Origin: Megaustenia siamemsis
Taxonomy: Eukaryota; Mollusca; Gastropoda; Stylommatophora; Ariophantidae
Assembly: GCA_032433765.1 (NCBI GenBank)
Contig: JAVIAB010000124.1
Span: forward strand, 72,279,746-72,343,745
Reading direction: 5' to 3'
Length of the DNA: 64,000 nucleotides
The notes under the pieces were generated by a model. The model saw only the letters and a list, made by a program, of their open reading frames with translations. It was not told the DNA's origin and did no database searches. The position numbers were made by a program, and so were the translations under genes. This document shows, one piece after another, positions 43,601-54,068 of this stretch (positions within the stretch are counted from its first letter, which is position 1; each line of letters opens with the position of its first letter).

Positions 43601-44002
43601 ATGATGGCAGAAGAAGAAGAAGAAGATGCGGGAGGAGGTGGAAGAAGTGGGTCAGGGTGGAAGTAGAAAATATTCTGTTTGTGCTGGGAGGATAGGAAAG
43701 TGAAGAGTTGCCTATTGTGAATAATCTCCTGGATCGAATGGTCTGTGTCAGTTATCCATAATTCCCCCCTCCCCCACACACACACATAATTTTAGAACCT
43801 TTCCTTTTCCTATGTTCTGACCTGGTTTCCAGCACATGTGTTAGCCAAGCCACTCCTAGCTTGGCTCACTTCACTTCCCTCATAACCCAGCTACAAGCAA
43901 CCACTGCAGAGACGTTTTTTTCATCCATTTTTAATATTAAATTCTTTTTATTTATTTCATTATTATTTTACTATGTAGTCTTTAGTTTATTTGCTTACAT
44001 TA
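43601..44002. other. No recognised gene; (GAA)n and (CA)n runs
   Basis: 43603-43617 is a GAA run, which could be the tail of a lost LINE-C end; 43773-43786 is a (CA)n run after a C-rich stretch. No coding signal. Confidence 0.4.
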
Positions 44003-44084
44003 TCTCTCTCTCTCTCTCTCTCTTTCTCTCTCCCCTCTCTCTCTCTCTCTCCCCCTCTCCCCTCTCTCTCTCTCTCTCTCTGAT
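44003..44084. repeat. (CT)n microsatellite
   Basis: About 80 bp of CT repeats with short ccc interruptions. The open frames through it (SLSLSL or ERERER) are artefacts. Confidence 0.95.
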
Positions 44085-44197
44085 GTCATGACATGAACAA
44101 CAGTCAACAACAGAACTGATACAATGCACTGTAGATAGAATATTGTTGAAGGACATGATCGCCTATGCCAACCGGTATGGCACATGATGATGATAAA
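44085..44197 (+). mobile_element. LINE-D2 3' end fragment
   Basis: Matches 17470-17581: caacagaactgata, atgcactgtagatagaa, gacatgatcgcctat and the end ggtatggcacatgatgatga. Directly follows the CT repeat. Confidence 0.8.
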
Positions 44198-44289
44198 AAT
44201 TTTAGTTCCACCATCTCCTCAACAGGGACAGAGATTCTACATCAACCAGCTCAAAAAAAAACAACAATATAATCTTTATCAAAATTCAT

Positions 44290-44800
44290 CTTTCAATAAC
44301 CATGATTTAAAAAGAAAGTGCTGACAGGTTCACACACTTCAGAACTGTTATTTGGAAACTCAAACTAAAGTCTGGGATAGATATGGTAAATATCTTCAAA
44401 TCAAATTGAAGGTTTATGCTGCAATTGTTCTACCACCTTACTTATAAGCCTGTAAAACTTGGACTTTTTGTAGTTGTCAAATCAGAAAGTTGGCAGAACC
44501 CGTTTTTATTGCAGTGTTTGCAGAAAGTGCTTATAGCAAGTTACAAGACATGGTTCATATACAGATATATCAACTTAGTCCAATATGAGTCCAGATCATA
44601 CTATGTAAATCACAGCTGAGTTGAGATGGACTGGACATAAGGTTCCTATGCTGAATCATTATTTATCATTAAAACTGTTTAATGGTGAACTGCACAAGGA
44701 CAAAAGATCAGATGGTGGAAAAAAGAAAAGAGTCAAGGACATACTAAAGATAGCACTAAAATCCTGTGACAGCAATCCCAATGCTTGAAAAAGTATTGCT
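44290..44800 (+). mobile_element. LINE-F-like C-terminal fragment, degraded
   Basis: Shifting frames give SQTFRTVIWKLKLKSGI, LQLFYHLTYKPVKLGLF (where intact relatives read VLPTLLYGAETWT), then VEMDWT and a GELHKDKRSDGGKKKRVKDI-like stretch at 44680-44745. The order matches the LINE-F C-terminus at 24150-24560. Decay is heavy, so the assignment to LINE-F rather than a sister family is tentative. Confidence 0.55.
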
Positions 44801-45093
44801 GTTAATAACTCATTATAGTTTTGCCATAGCAGGACATTTTAGGTACTACACATTAATAGAAAAGTTTATCAATTCACAAGTCAAACTTTAGTACAAATCC
44901 ATTATCTTCCCTGAAAAAAATCAGTAATCAACACATCTATGTTTCTTAGTAAGAGAAGCCTTGTATTGGTCCCCATCAGCTATTTCTGAAATTATTCACA
45001 TAGAATATGAAAATGTGGTCTTAATCAAAACTGATAAACAAAGTGCAAGCGTATTTCTTTTCTGTTGTCTCTGTTTTCAACTATATTTTCTAG

Positions 45094-45176
45094 GTATTTG
45101 GCTACTGACTGAATCACGCTTGGTACATGATAATGATGGAAAACTCTTATCACTTGCAGAGCTAGATACTGATTTG
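45094..45176 (+). CDS. Host gene exon 3
   Basis: An 83-bp exon with a good pyrimidine tract and acceptor (ctatattttctag, AG at 45092-45093) and donor GATTTG/gtaata (GT at 45177-45178). Joined in phase 1 to exon 2 (A plus GT gives Ser) it reads S-IWLLTESRLVHDNDGKLL then SLAELDTDL and ends in phase 0. The other two frames contain stops. The 21.7-kb gap from exon 2 may hide further exons I did not see. Confidence 0.6.
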
Positions 45177-45599
45177 GTAATATTATCTTCATTCTCTAGA
45201 AACTTCCTTTAACGGGAATGATTACGTTCTTTCTTTACTACTGGTTTATCCCATTCGTTATCATAATATTTCTAATTATTTGTACTTTGTCACTTTCTTC
45301 TACACTTTACTATTTTACATTCGTCTCACATTGTTTGCTGTTTTCCTTATGTTATGATGACAAAATAATAACTTATAAAATGCTTATTATAGGGAAAATC
45401 CAAGGCAGACAAATATAATTGATATTTTTACATTTGAGGTGTACTCAGAAAAATAAACAAGCAGAAGCATAAAATAAAATGCAGTTAATAATATTAATGC
45501 TCCAAATGTTCTGTGTTTTATGTCATTGTTTTTGTATTTTTACATTGATGTTGAGTAGAATACTGAATGGGCATAAAAGCTGAGAAATTGTAAGTTTTG

Positions 45600-46076
45600 T
45601 ATTAATCTGGGGCTGTCGGGAGCTGGATTGTCTAGAGATAAGATATTGGCCTCTGGACAGGAAAGCTCAATTCCATCAGTGGGAATATATTTTTGAAGTA
45701 AGTAAAATTGAATCCATGGTTTCTTTGTGGCTTTACCCATCCTTAGCCTCTGGATAGTGAGATCCAATGTCTAGCCCTCTCAGACAACGGCAAAACACAG
45801 GAGGTCTCATGCGCACTCACCCACATTAAAGAACCCCTGACAGTTAAAAATCTTAAAGGATAGGCAAAAATATTTCCGCTGCCTGGGCAAAATTGTTGAC
45901 AAAAAATCTACCCAAATTGATGGGTCTAAGGCCATGCTACAGAGTTTCTATACATGGGTCTGGATTCTCCTTGGAGATACTCAATATTTCTAGGGTAAAA
46001 TCGGAGCAACTATGGATTCGTCCTGTATGCAGTATTGATGATCATAACATAAAATAATATAACATAACATAACATT
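45600..46076 (+). mobile_element. SINE-4 copy 2 with (ATAAC)n tail
   Basis: Shares ordered blocks with 17748-18118 (gtctagagataagatattgg, cacaggaggtc, cacattaaagaac, cctgacagtt, gacaaaaaatct). It ends in (ATAAC)n-like repeats at 46034-46075. It is better preserved than copy 1. A tRNA-derived head is possible but B-box similarity is poor (agctcaattcc). Confidence 0.55.
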
Positions 46077-46104
46077 AATCTTCTATATTGCACTTTGTAA
46101 TGAG

Positions 46105-46260
46105 AATCTAAATACTTTTAATCTGTATCAAGCTGCTGAAGACATTAGGTATACAGTCTTAAACATTGGTCACCGCAAGCGTCAGACACATGAAGTGCCA
46201 GCCACTGATGAGTGGGAAGATGTTTGTTCATTCTTCATTTACAATCTGGCAACAGAGAAG
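46105..46260 (+). CDS. Host gene exon 4
   Basis: 156 bp, phase 0 in and out. It encodes NLNTFNLYQAAEDIRYTVLN, IGHRKRQTHEVPATDEWEDV and CSFFIYNLATEK. The donor GAGAAG/gtgaat (GT at 46261-46262) is acceptable; the acceptor tttgtaatgag (AG at 46103-46104) is the weakest of the set, so the true 5' edge could differ. The long open, non-repetitive, amino-acid-balanced stretch is the strongest coding evidence of the five exons. I do not recognise the domain. Confidence 0.65.
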
Positions 46261-46538
46261 GTGAATACATTTGTATTTTATAGTTAATATCCATATTTAC
46301 AGCAAAATATTAACTCCATTGCAAATGCATACAATGTATTACGTATCTCTTAGTCTTCCAGGGATCATTGTTTCTTCAGAAATCTTTCAGGTTAAAGGAG
46401 GCTTGCTTGAATTTGTAGTAATATTATTTATGCCACTCTTCTTTCATTAATATGATGAAACCTTTTTTAATAAGACTGACAAATGCCTGATTATCTACCA
46501 ATAATATATTTGTTTACAATATCTTTGTTACTTTATAG

Positions 46539-46577
46539 TCTAATCGGTGGATTGCTAGGATATTAGCCACATTTAAG
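46539..46577 (+). CDS. Host gene exon 5
   Basis: 39 bp, phase 0, acceptor gttactttatag (AG at 46537-46538) and donor TTTAAG/gttaca (GT at 46578-46579). It encodes SNRWIARILATFK, continuing NLATEK of exon 4. No stop or polyadenylation signal follows nearby, so the gene should continue to the right, in or beyond this window. Confidence 0.6.
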
Positions 46578-46756
46578 GTTACAAAGATTTATTTTGTGCG
46601 CTAGATTAGTGTTTTGACTTTCAAAAATTCAAAATCTTAAAATGAAAAGAGTCAATGCAATAAAATCAAGAAAGGAAATAAACATCAAGAGAGGTCATAT
46701 TGGAAAATAAAGAAAATTTCAATAAAGAAGTGATGACAAATGAAATCTCCAGTTGA

Positions 46757-47195
46757 TCATCATCATCATCATCAAGTACCATGCCATGCCTGCTGGCGTA
46801 GGTGATAATATCTCTCCACAACTTTTGATCTCGACAGCTATTTTTCATATTTGTTGTTGATCTTCTGCCAAGCCATTCTCTTAGGTTGTCTGGTTGGTAT
46901 CTTTAATTCCTTCTATCTCTTTGTCCCTCAGTTTTCCCAGTTGTTTCAATATATTTCAGCTGTTCCCTTCTCATTGCATGGCCAAAAAATGATGATTGTG
47001 TTTTCCTAATTTTGGAAATTCACTCTCTGTTTTTGCTTTGGACTTTTTCAGAACATTTTCATTACTCTTCCTAGCTATCCATGGTATTCTCAACATTTTC
47101 TGTAAAACCGCATTTCTACAGCTTTCAGTGATTTTCTTGTCTGTTGTCCTATTGTCCGTGATTCACATCCAGATGTTAAGCTCAGCTCTACATAA
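46757..47195 (-). mobile_element. LINE-D 3' fragment
   Basis: Antisense of the LINE-D end: catcatcatcatcatcaagt (46759-46778), gctggcgtaggtgataatat, then the C-terminal region to about 47195. 5'-truncated, with stops. Confidence 0.8.
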
Positions 47196-47274
47196 CATAG
47201 GGAATAGATAAAGTTTGTCAAAACATCAATTAGTCAAATCTGTCAATTCCACATTCTTTGTTTGAGAGTATATC

Positions 47275-48285
47275 ATCATCATCATGTGCCATGCCAGTTG
47301 GCGTGGGCAATCATGTCCTTCCATAATCCTCTATCTACAGTGCATTGTATCAATTCTGTTGTTTACCCATTTTCCATGCCATGACACCAAGCTATCCAGT
47401 ATTTTCTCTCTTTGTCGTCCGTGATTTCTCTTTCCTTTTATTTTGCCAGTTGTAACCAATTATTCCAACTTTCCTCTTCTCATGATGTGCCCCAAAAATG
47501 TTGATTGTTTCTTTCTGATGTTTTTTAGGAGCTCCCTTTTTATGTTGGCCTCTTTGAGAATTTCCTTATTAGTCTTTTTAGCTGTCCAGGGAACTTTCAA
47601 CATTCTTTTGAGAAATCCCATCTCTGTGGCCTCAAATCATCTTTTCATTTGTTTGTCTACTGTCCATGATTCAATTTCATAGGTCAGCATTGGTTCTATA
47701 TAGCACCAATGAACTCTCTTTCTCACTTCAATTGACATAGATTTGTTCCATAAGATATTTTTCATTTTCTGAAAAGTGTTTTGGCCTGAGCTATTATGCT
47801 TTTTATTTCTGTGGTGCATCTTCCATCTGATGTTATGATTGTGCCCAAGTATTTGAAATGTTGCACTTGTTACAGATTTGTCCTGTTTATTTTTATGCTG
47901 CATGATGGTGATGATTGTTTTTTCGATATTACCATTACTTCTGTTTTCTTACTATTCAGACTGAGACCTTTCTTGTTGCTTTCTTTTACTACTATGTCTA
48001 TCATTTCTTGTAGTTCATTCTCTGTCTCTGCTATTAAGACTGTGTCATCCTCATATCGCAAATTATTTATGTTGTGACCATTGACTTCAATTCCTTTTTT
48101 GTCTACTATTGATCTCATATTTTCGCTGTAAAGTGAAAACAAATCTGGCAACAGAACACAGCCTTGACTGAATCCTTGTTATATATATTGGAACTGTGCT
48201 TGGTGCATCTTGATGCCTTTACCTATATTGGAACTGTCCTGTTTGGTTGCTAATTCATATAGCTGCTGTTTGTTACCAGTACATG
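47275..48285 (-). mobile_element. LINE-D2, 5'-truncated copy
   Basis: Minus strand: SGYKQQLYELATKQDSSNIG-like start (48285-48220), QGCVLLPDLFSLYSENMRSI, INNLRYEDDTVLIAETENEL (motif reads YEDD, catalytic site altered), KGLSLNSKKTEVMVISKKQS, then the C-terminal region to the atcatgtgccatgcc end and catcatcatcat tail at 47275-47285. Many stops. Confidence 0.8.
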
Positions 48286-48598
48286 TTTATAGTATATATG
48301 AGGGTATATAGTTTATAATAATCATTATTTGTTAATAGCATGTGCTGTGATTACTTTATAGTTTAATGAAATGTTTTATTTTGTCTCAAATAGATAAAGT
48401 TAATTAAAACCTTGAATTTTTTACTTATTAGTAATATGTAAATACCATCTGTAGTAAACTGTGTGAATATCGTGTGGTTTGCCATTTTAGTATATTTATA
48501 TTAATTTTTTTTTAATTGTCTGAGCATCTTAAAGTGTAGTTCCACTTTAGGTTATATATTACTATTTATTCATCAAATAAATGACTGCAGATTATATC
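48286..48598. other. No recognised feature
   Basis: AT-rich. No exon or repeat match. Confidence 0.5.
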
Positions 48599-49440
48599 AT
48601 CCCTAGACGCTGAAAGGCAAATGAGGAAGGAAAGAAGAAAAAGAAGATTTATTCATCAAAAGCCAACCCATCAGAAACAGAGGAGATCAACGAGTTTCTA
48701 TTTGCAGGTGATCAGGCACTAATACATGGAAAAATAGAAGACCTACAAGAACACTTAAATAAACTCAACAGCACAGGCACTAAATAGCAACAAAATCAAC
48801 AAAACGGAAGTCATGACTGTCACCAAAGATAAACAGAACATCAACATAACTATAGAAGGCAGGCAACTAAAACAAGTAGAAGAACTGAAATACCTAGGAA
48901 GTCTAGTGACAAATGACAATTCACAAATAGCAGAGATAGACTCAAGATACATCCTGAACAACTATCATCACTATTGTCCAACAAGGAAATAATTCTTGAG
49001 ACAAAAAGGGCATTGTACAATGCAATCTTCATCCCAATGTTGTGCTACCAATGCCAGTCTTGGACCCTAGGTGCAAGAACGTTAAGAAAAATAACTTCTA
49101 CTGAGATTAAATGTGCTAGACAATTGATAGGAAACAGCCTGAGAGACAAGATTAGAAATGAAGAACTGAGAAAAAAGCTAGGAATAGACCCCACCATAGA
49201 GTATATAAAGAAACAAGAGATAAAATGGTTTGGCAATGTGACAAGGCAAAGTGCTCAATACACAACACAACAAACCCTAAAAAAAAATTGCGAAAATACC
49301 AGACCCAAGGGTCGATAGAATATTAGAAGCACAAGGAAAGTATAAAACAAAAATGGCAGCAGAAGCGAACAGAAGAGCAAAAGACCACAAATTATATCTC
49401 CCCTTAACTCTCAAAGGCAAATGAGAAAGGAAAGAAGAAG
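48599..49440 (+). mobile_element. LINE-C copy with a second LINE-C tail upstream
   Basis: 48599-48648 is a LINE-C end (ctgaaaggcaaatgaggaag plus a GAA-rich tail). 48660-49440 is a second copy: EINEFLFAGDQALIH (FADD-type motif changed to FAGD), NKIN-TEVMTVTKDKQNIN, VEELKYLGSLVTNDNSQ, then open 48974-49318 with NKEIILETKRALYNAIFIPM, LCYQCQSWTLGARTLRKITS and IEYIKKQEIKWFGNVTRQSA, ending ggcaaatgagaaaggaaaga plus (GAA)n. Confidence 0.8.
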
Positions 49441-49777
49441 AAGGAGAAGATTTATCAAATTACCATAGAAAAAATTGTCTGTTACTGTTCTTGAGTTTGA
49501 TGCAATGTGAGCCTTGCTTGAACCCTGTTTATGGTCATTTAATGCTACATTATCAGAGTCATTTTATCAGGATGTTTGATTGTTTGTAGCTGCTCTTTTA
49601 CTATCTAATACACACAATTTAAAACTCAACAAGTCTGCTTCATAAATCATCTTTATGAGACATGATGATGAATGTTTATGCCGATACATCATTATATATA
49701 TCTCATACTGCACAAACTTCAAATATCTGTTCGGTCTTTAGTAGATTAAATCGCTGCATATAATAACTACCATCTAT
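49441..49777. other. No recognised feature
   Basis: AT-rich. No exon or repeat match. Confidence 0.5.
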
Positions 49778-49788
49778 AGTACATCCAT

Positions 49789-50295
49789 AAATATCTGCGT
49801 GTGAAAGCTGGAAAAAAACAAGAGATATAGAAACAAAGTTGAACGCATTCGAAAATAAATGTCTAAGGAAAATGCTTGGCATATCATGGAACGAATTCAA
49901 AACAAACGAGGAAATTAGAGAAATTGCCAATCAACCACTAATATCTTCAGTAATAAAGAAAAGACGATGGTCATATGTTGGACATGTGATGAGAAGAGAT
50001 AATAACCGAATAGCAAAGCAAGCCCTCATGTGGGAAACACAGCAGGTAAGAGGAAAAGAGGAAGACCCAGAGAGACACTGAGAAGAACATTGATATGAGA
50101 GACAAGAGCAGCAGTAATCAGCTCCCTCAATGAGATAGAGTTGCTTGTACAGAACAGAGACAAATGGCAAGATTTGATAAAATATCTTTAAAAGAATTTA
50201 AAACTGCTAGAATAAAAATTTAGATAAGAGAAGGAGTATCTTGGTCTACGCCCTATGGGCCGGCTATGGCTCGAAAGGTCAATAGATAGATAGAT
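49789..50295 (+). mobile_element. LINE-A copy, 5'-truncated
   Basis: LINE-A C-terminal domain (CESWKKTRDIETKLNAFENK, KKRRWSYVGHVMRRDNNRIA; frameshift at the acagcagg site near 50040) with tail gggccggctatggctcgaaa and (TAGA)n. Near-exact 11-bp duplications agtacatccat (49778-49788) and agtatatccat (50296-50306). Confidence 0.85.
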
Positions 50296-50306
50296 AGTAT
50301 ATCCAT

Positions 50307-50724
50307 CTCACAATATAGTCTACTTGTCATCAATCTGCTCATAATTGCAACCTCATTATTATTTGGCTTCAGCTAGGTGACTTCATAGTTTCTCATTACT
50401 GTTTTCAGATCATAACTCATTAATGAATGAATCTCTGTAGATTGCAAAGGTTAAGTTGTCTTGCCATGAATTAATTCTGCCAATGGGGATTCTATCTAAA
50501 TGTCATCCGACTAATTTATCTTACCATCTCATGGCTACATGCTGACTGTAAGCATCTCAAAGTACTAACTGTCGACTGACTTCCACAATTTCTTTTCTGC
50601 TGAATGATCAGTCTGATTGCCTACTGTTATATCTCTTGCTAAAATTTGCTAACTCTGGACTACTTGTATGTTCTATCTCATGGCTATCTATCTTGTGATT
50701 TTCGTTTCTTCATATATATATGTC
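50307..50724. other. No recognised feature
   Basis: AT-rich. No exon or repeat match. Confidence 0.5.
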
Positions 50725-50727
50725 CTT

Positions 50728-51098
50728 AAAGTTGAACGCATTTGGAAATAAATGTCTATAAGGAAAATACTTGGTATAGTTTGGAATGAATTCTAAATAA
50801 ACGAGGAAATTAGAGAAATCGACAATCACCACTAATATCTTCAGTAATCAAGAAAAGACGATGGTCATATGTTGGACTTTTGATGAGGAAAGATAATAAC
50901 AGAATAACAAAGCAAGCCCTCATGTGGGAAACAACAAGTAAGAGGAAAAGAGGCTGACCCAGAGTGACACTGAGAAGAACATTGATCAGAGAGGCAAGAG
51001 AGCAGTAATCGGCTCCCTCAATGAGATAGAGTTGCTTGCACAGAACAGAGACAAATGGCGAGCTTTGATAAAAGATCTTTACAAGGATTGAAAACTGC
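50728..51098 (+). mobile_element. LINE-A fragment without tail
   Basis: aaagttgaacgcatttggaa to aaaagatctttacaaggatt: the LINE-A C-terminal region with small indels. It lacks the gggccggctacggctc tail, so it is an older or 3'-damaged copy. Confidence 0.8.
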
Positions 51099-51408
51099 TA
51101 TTCTAATAATTTATTACTAATTCTATTTCTCATTGTCTCCCCACCATTCTTGTCTTTGTTCCCATGACCCTTCAATTCCGAATGAGAACTTCTTATTCCT
51201 TGTATTAATTCAGAGAATATTTGAACTGGTCTTTCTTAATAATGGCTCCTAATGACATACTTCTTATTTTTGGTAACCTCTAATCAACTATTTCCTGGTA
51301 CCTGACTTTCACTCCTTAGGAGATGCTGCTTCTGGTCCCTCTTAATTTTCATCCCAGAAAGCTGGTAATCTCTTATAACTTGCACATTTTGATTTATTAA
51401 TCTTATTT
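51099..51408. other. No recognised feature
   Basis: AT-rich. No exon or repeat match. Confidence 0.45.
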
Positions 51409-51830
51409 TAGTAGTAGTTGTAGTTAGTCGAAGGCCTCAGTATCACTGCAAACAGATTAAAATCCATAATTGCTCAACCACCCATGCCAGTGGAATCATC
51501 CAAATTAATATCTCATCTTATTGAAGGATCCAACAAAGAAAGTTAGCTGCAGTCCCAATCATAGCAGCCACAGCACACACCAAAAGACATAAGGCGTTGC
51601 CACACCAAAAGTGAACACAGTCTGTCTTTTATCATACTATATCAGCATTTATCGTAAGCAATTGTAATATCAAAACACGATCCAGATGAAAAACACAGCT
51701 CATGGTGTGCACATAGCTCTAAACTCAGCAGCTCTGACAGCAAGCCAGACTTAGAATATGAGGAAACTGCAACAAGGAACACTTTTCAGACAGAGCCTCA
51801 ACGGTTCCTGCCACCATATTGACCAGAAGT
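51409..51830 (-). mobile_element. SINE-3 copy 3
   Basis: Inverse of 9075-9507: start acttctggtcaatatggtgg (minus, about 51829-51810), caaggaacacttttcagac, cagctcatggtgtgcacata, and a 3' end tagtcgaaggcctcagtatc with a (GTAGTT)n-like tail at 51409-51428. Confidence 0.75.
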
Positions 51831-51866
51831 GAGATGCAACAAATTAATTCCTTTAATCGTATTGCC

Positions 51867-53670
51867 GTGGGTAAAATTTGGAGAAAGGATTAGTAACAAT
51901 CACAAACCAGCATCCAGAGACTTCTATAGAACAATTAAAGCCATAAGACAAAAAAATGACAATAATGACCCAACTGAAATCAATGATAAATGAGGCCAAG
52001 CAATAACAAACAAAACGCAAACCTTAACAAGATGGAAAGAGTATTTCGAAGAGCTTTTGAATGTAGAAACAACAAGTCCAAAAACACAGAAAAAGCAACT
52101 AGTAGCTGGCGATAAAGAACCAAATATATTAATTGAAGAAATAAAAGAAACATTACGACTCGCACCAAGAAACAAAGCCCCCGGAATCGATAACATCCCA
52201 GTAGAAATGCTAGCAGCAGCGGGAGAGGCAGGATGTAAGTGGCTACACAAAATATTCAATGCTGCATGGATACAAAAGCAAGTCCAAGACGAATGGAAAC
52301 AGTCCATTATATTACCAATACGGAAAAAGAAGGGCAGCAGAAGAGACTGCAACCAATATAGAGGAATATCGCTATTAAGCCACACAGGGAAGTTATATGC
52401 CAAGATAATCGAAAAAAGATTGAGACAAATTATAGACCCACAACTAAACGATGCTCAGATGGGCTTCAGGAGGAACAGAAGCTGCACAGATGCCCTATTT
52501 ATCATAAAACAACTAGCGGAGAAAACAATAGAGCATAATAAAACACTATATACAGCTTTTATTGACCAAGAATCCGGTGGACAGGGAACAATTGTGGTCC
52601 GTATTGCCCTTGTACGGAGTGAGTCACCACCTAGTAGAGATAATGCAAGAGCCTCTATGAAAGTAGTCGCACTACAGTAAGATCTTCAGCAGGCTACTCT
52701 AAACATTTCACCAGTACTCCGGAGAAAGACATGTGCGTGCTTTCCCCTCTGCTTTTCATCACATATATGGACAATATATACAAATTAGCATGCCCAAGCA
52801 AAGGAAGTATACCAACAAGGATGATAACAATGGATAACACAAAAGAGAACAAAATATACGTACCAGAAAACAGCAGAAGAGAGGACGAAATACTATTTGC
52901 AGACGACCAAGTTCTAATAAATGAAACAACTGAGGACCTGCAAGGACATATCAACAGGCTAAACAACACTCGTAAACAAAACAACATGAAGATCAACATA
53001 AACAAAACCAAAGTAATGGCAATAGCGAGAAATAAAGAAAAACTAAACATCATAATAGATAATCGACTCTGAAACATGTAGACAATTTTAAATATCTTGG
53101 GTAGCACGTTAACACAACACAATAACCAAGAGACAGAGATAGATATAAGGTGTAACAAAGCATGCCAAGTATCAAAACTATTGAAAAACAAAGCAATAAC
53201 TACAGAAGCAAAAAGGGCAATATACAAATCAATTTTTCTACCAACTCTGTGCTATCAGTGCCAGAATTGGACGCTGGACTCTAGAACAATAAGAAAGATA
53301 ACGACCACCGAAATTAAATGTGTCAGAAGAATGACAGGAAACACAGCTTAAGGGACAGAGTAAGAAACACTGACCTGAGGAAGAAACTCGAAATTGAACC
53401 AGCCATCGAATACATAAAGAAACAACAGATAAATTGGTTCGGCAACATAACAAGACAAAAAGAACTAACAATGACTCAAAGAGCCATAAACAAACACTAC
53501 GAAAAGGCTAGATTAAGAGGAAGACCGAGAAAGAGATGGATAAAGGGAATACTAGAGTCACTAGGAGGGATAACACCAGAAAAGGCCAACAGAAGAGCAG
53601 ACAATCGCAGATTGTATCTCCCCTCGACGCCAACAGCAATGGAGGAAGGATAGAAGAAGAAGAAGAAGAA
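51867..53670 (+). mobile_element. LINE-C copy 2, 5'-truncated, with tail
   Basis: From WVKFGERISNNHKPASRDFY (51867) to the end ggaggaaggatagaag plus (GAA)n (53655-53670). It is the plus-strand counterpart of 14490-16300 and helps define that copy's end. It starts about 40 bp after SINE-3. Confidence 0.85.
52057..53653 (+). pseudogene. LINE-C RT and C-terminus, several frame breaks
   Basis: 52057-52680: RNKAPGIDNIPVEMLAAAGE, QYRGISLLSHTGKLYAKIIE, QMGFRRNRSCTDALFIIKQL, then LYTAFIDQESGGQGTIV, where the AFDRVD catalytic region is lost through a short deletion. 52731-53072: CVLSPLLFITYMDNIYKLA and DEILFADDQVLINETTEDL (FADD intact). 53097-53351: GSTLTQHNNQETEIDIRCNK, LPTLCYQCQNWTL. 53318-53653: IEYIKKQQINWFGNITRQKE, RGRPRKRWIKGILESLGG, SPSTPTAMEEG-like end (LPSTPTAMEEG). 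RT cannot be active. Confidence 0.85.
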
Positions 53671-53689
53671 TCTTATTGCCAAGGGTGAA

Positions 53690-54065
53690 TAGCCTCTCTC
53701 CAAGACAATTAAAATCTTAAGACTGTAGTTCCTGTAGACTTGAATTAATTTCTGCTACATGATTTTAACAATGGTTTTAAGATGCTAGTTTGTGACTAAG
53801 GCACCATTCTGTCTGGTTTTAGTCTAAAACAAGGTACTGAAGCTTGTCTGACCCGTATTTAGGTTGAGTTAAAAATTGTCTACAAAGCATTAGGTCATGT
53901 TTGGTACCAACCTATTAAACTTGTCCTAAGATATTTTTAACTTATATTTTCCAGCCTCCTTTATTCATCTCAAGTCACAGTGGTTTATCCTCAGCTTGAC
54001 TATTTTACTTGTAAAATAATTTGTTTACATATTATCTTATGTATGACCTAAATTTGTCTGTTACT
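53690..54065. other. No recognised feature
   Basis: A good acceptor-like site ctggttttag (about 53812-53821) is followed by a frame that stops at once. No exon called. Confidence 0.5.
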
Positions 54066-54068
54066 GAA

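Noticed and set aside
44000..44185. Open frames of Ser/Leu or Arg/Glu repeats
   Set aside because: They are translations of the CT microsatellite.
53812..53870. A possible exon after ctggttttag
   Set aside because: The phase-0 frame needed after exon 5 hits a stop after five codons.
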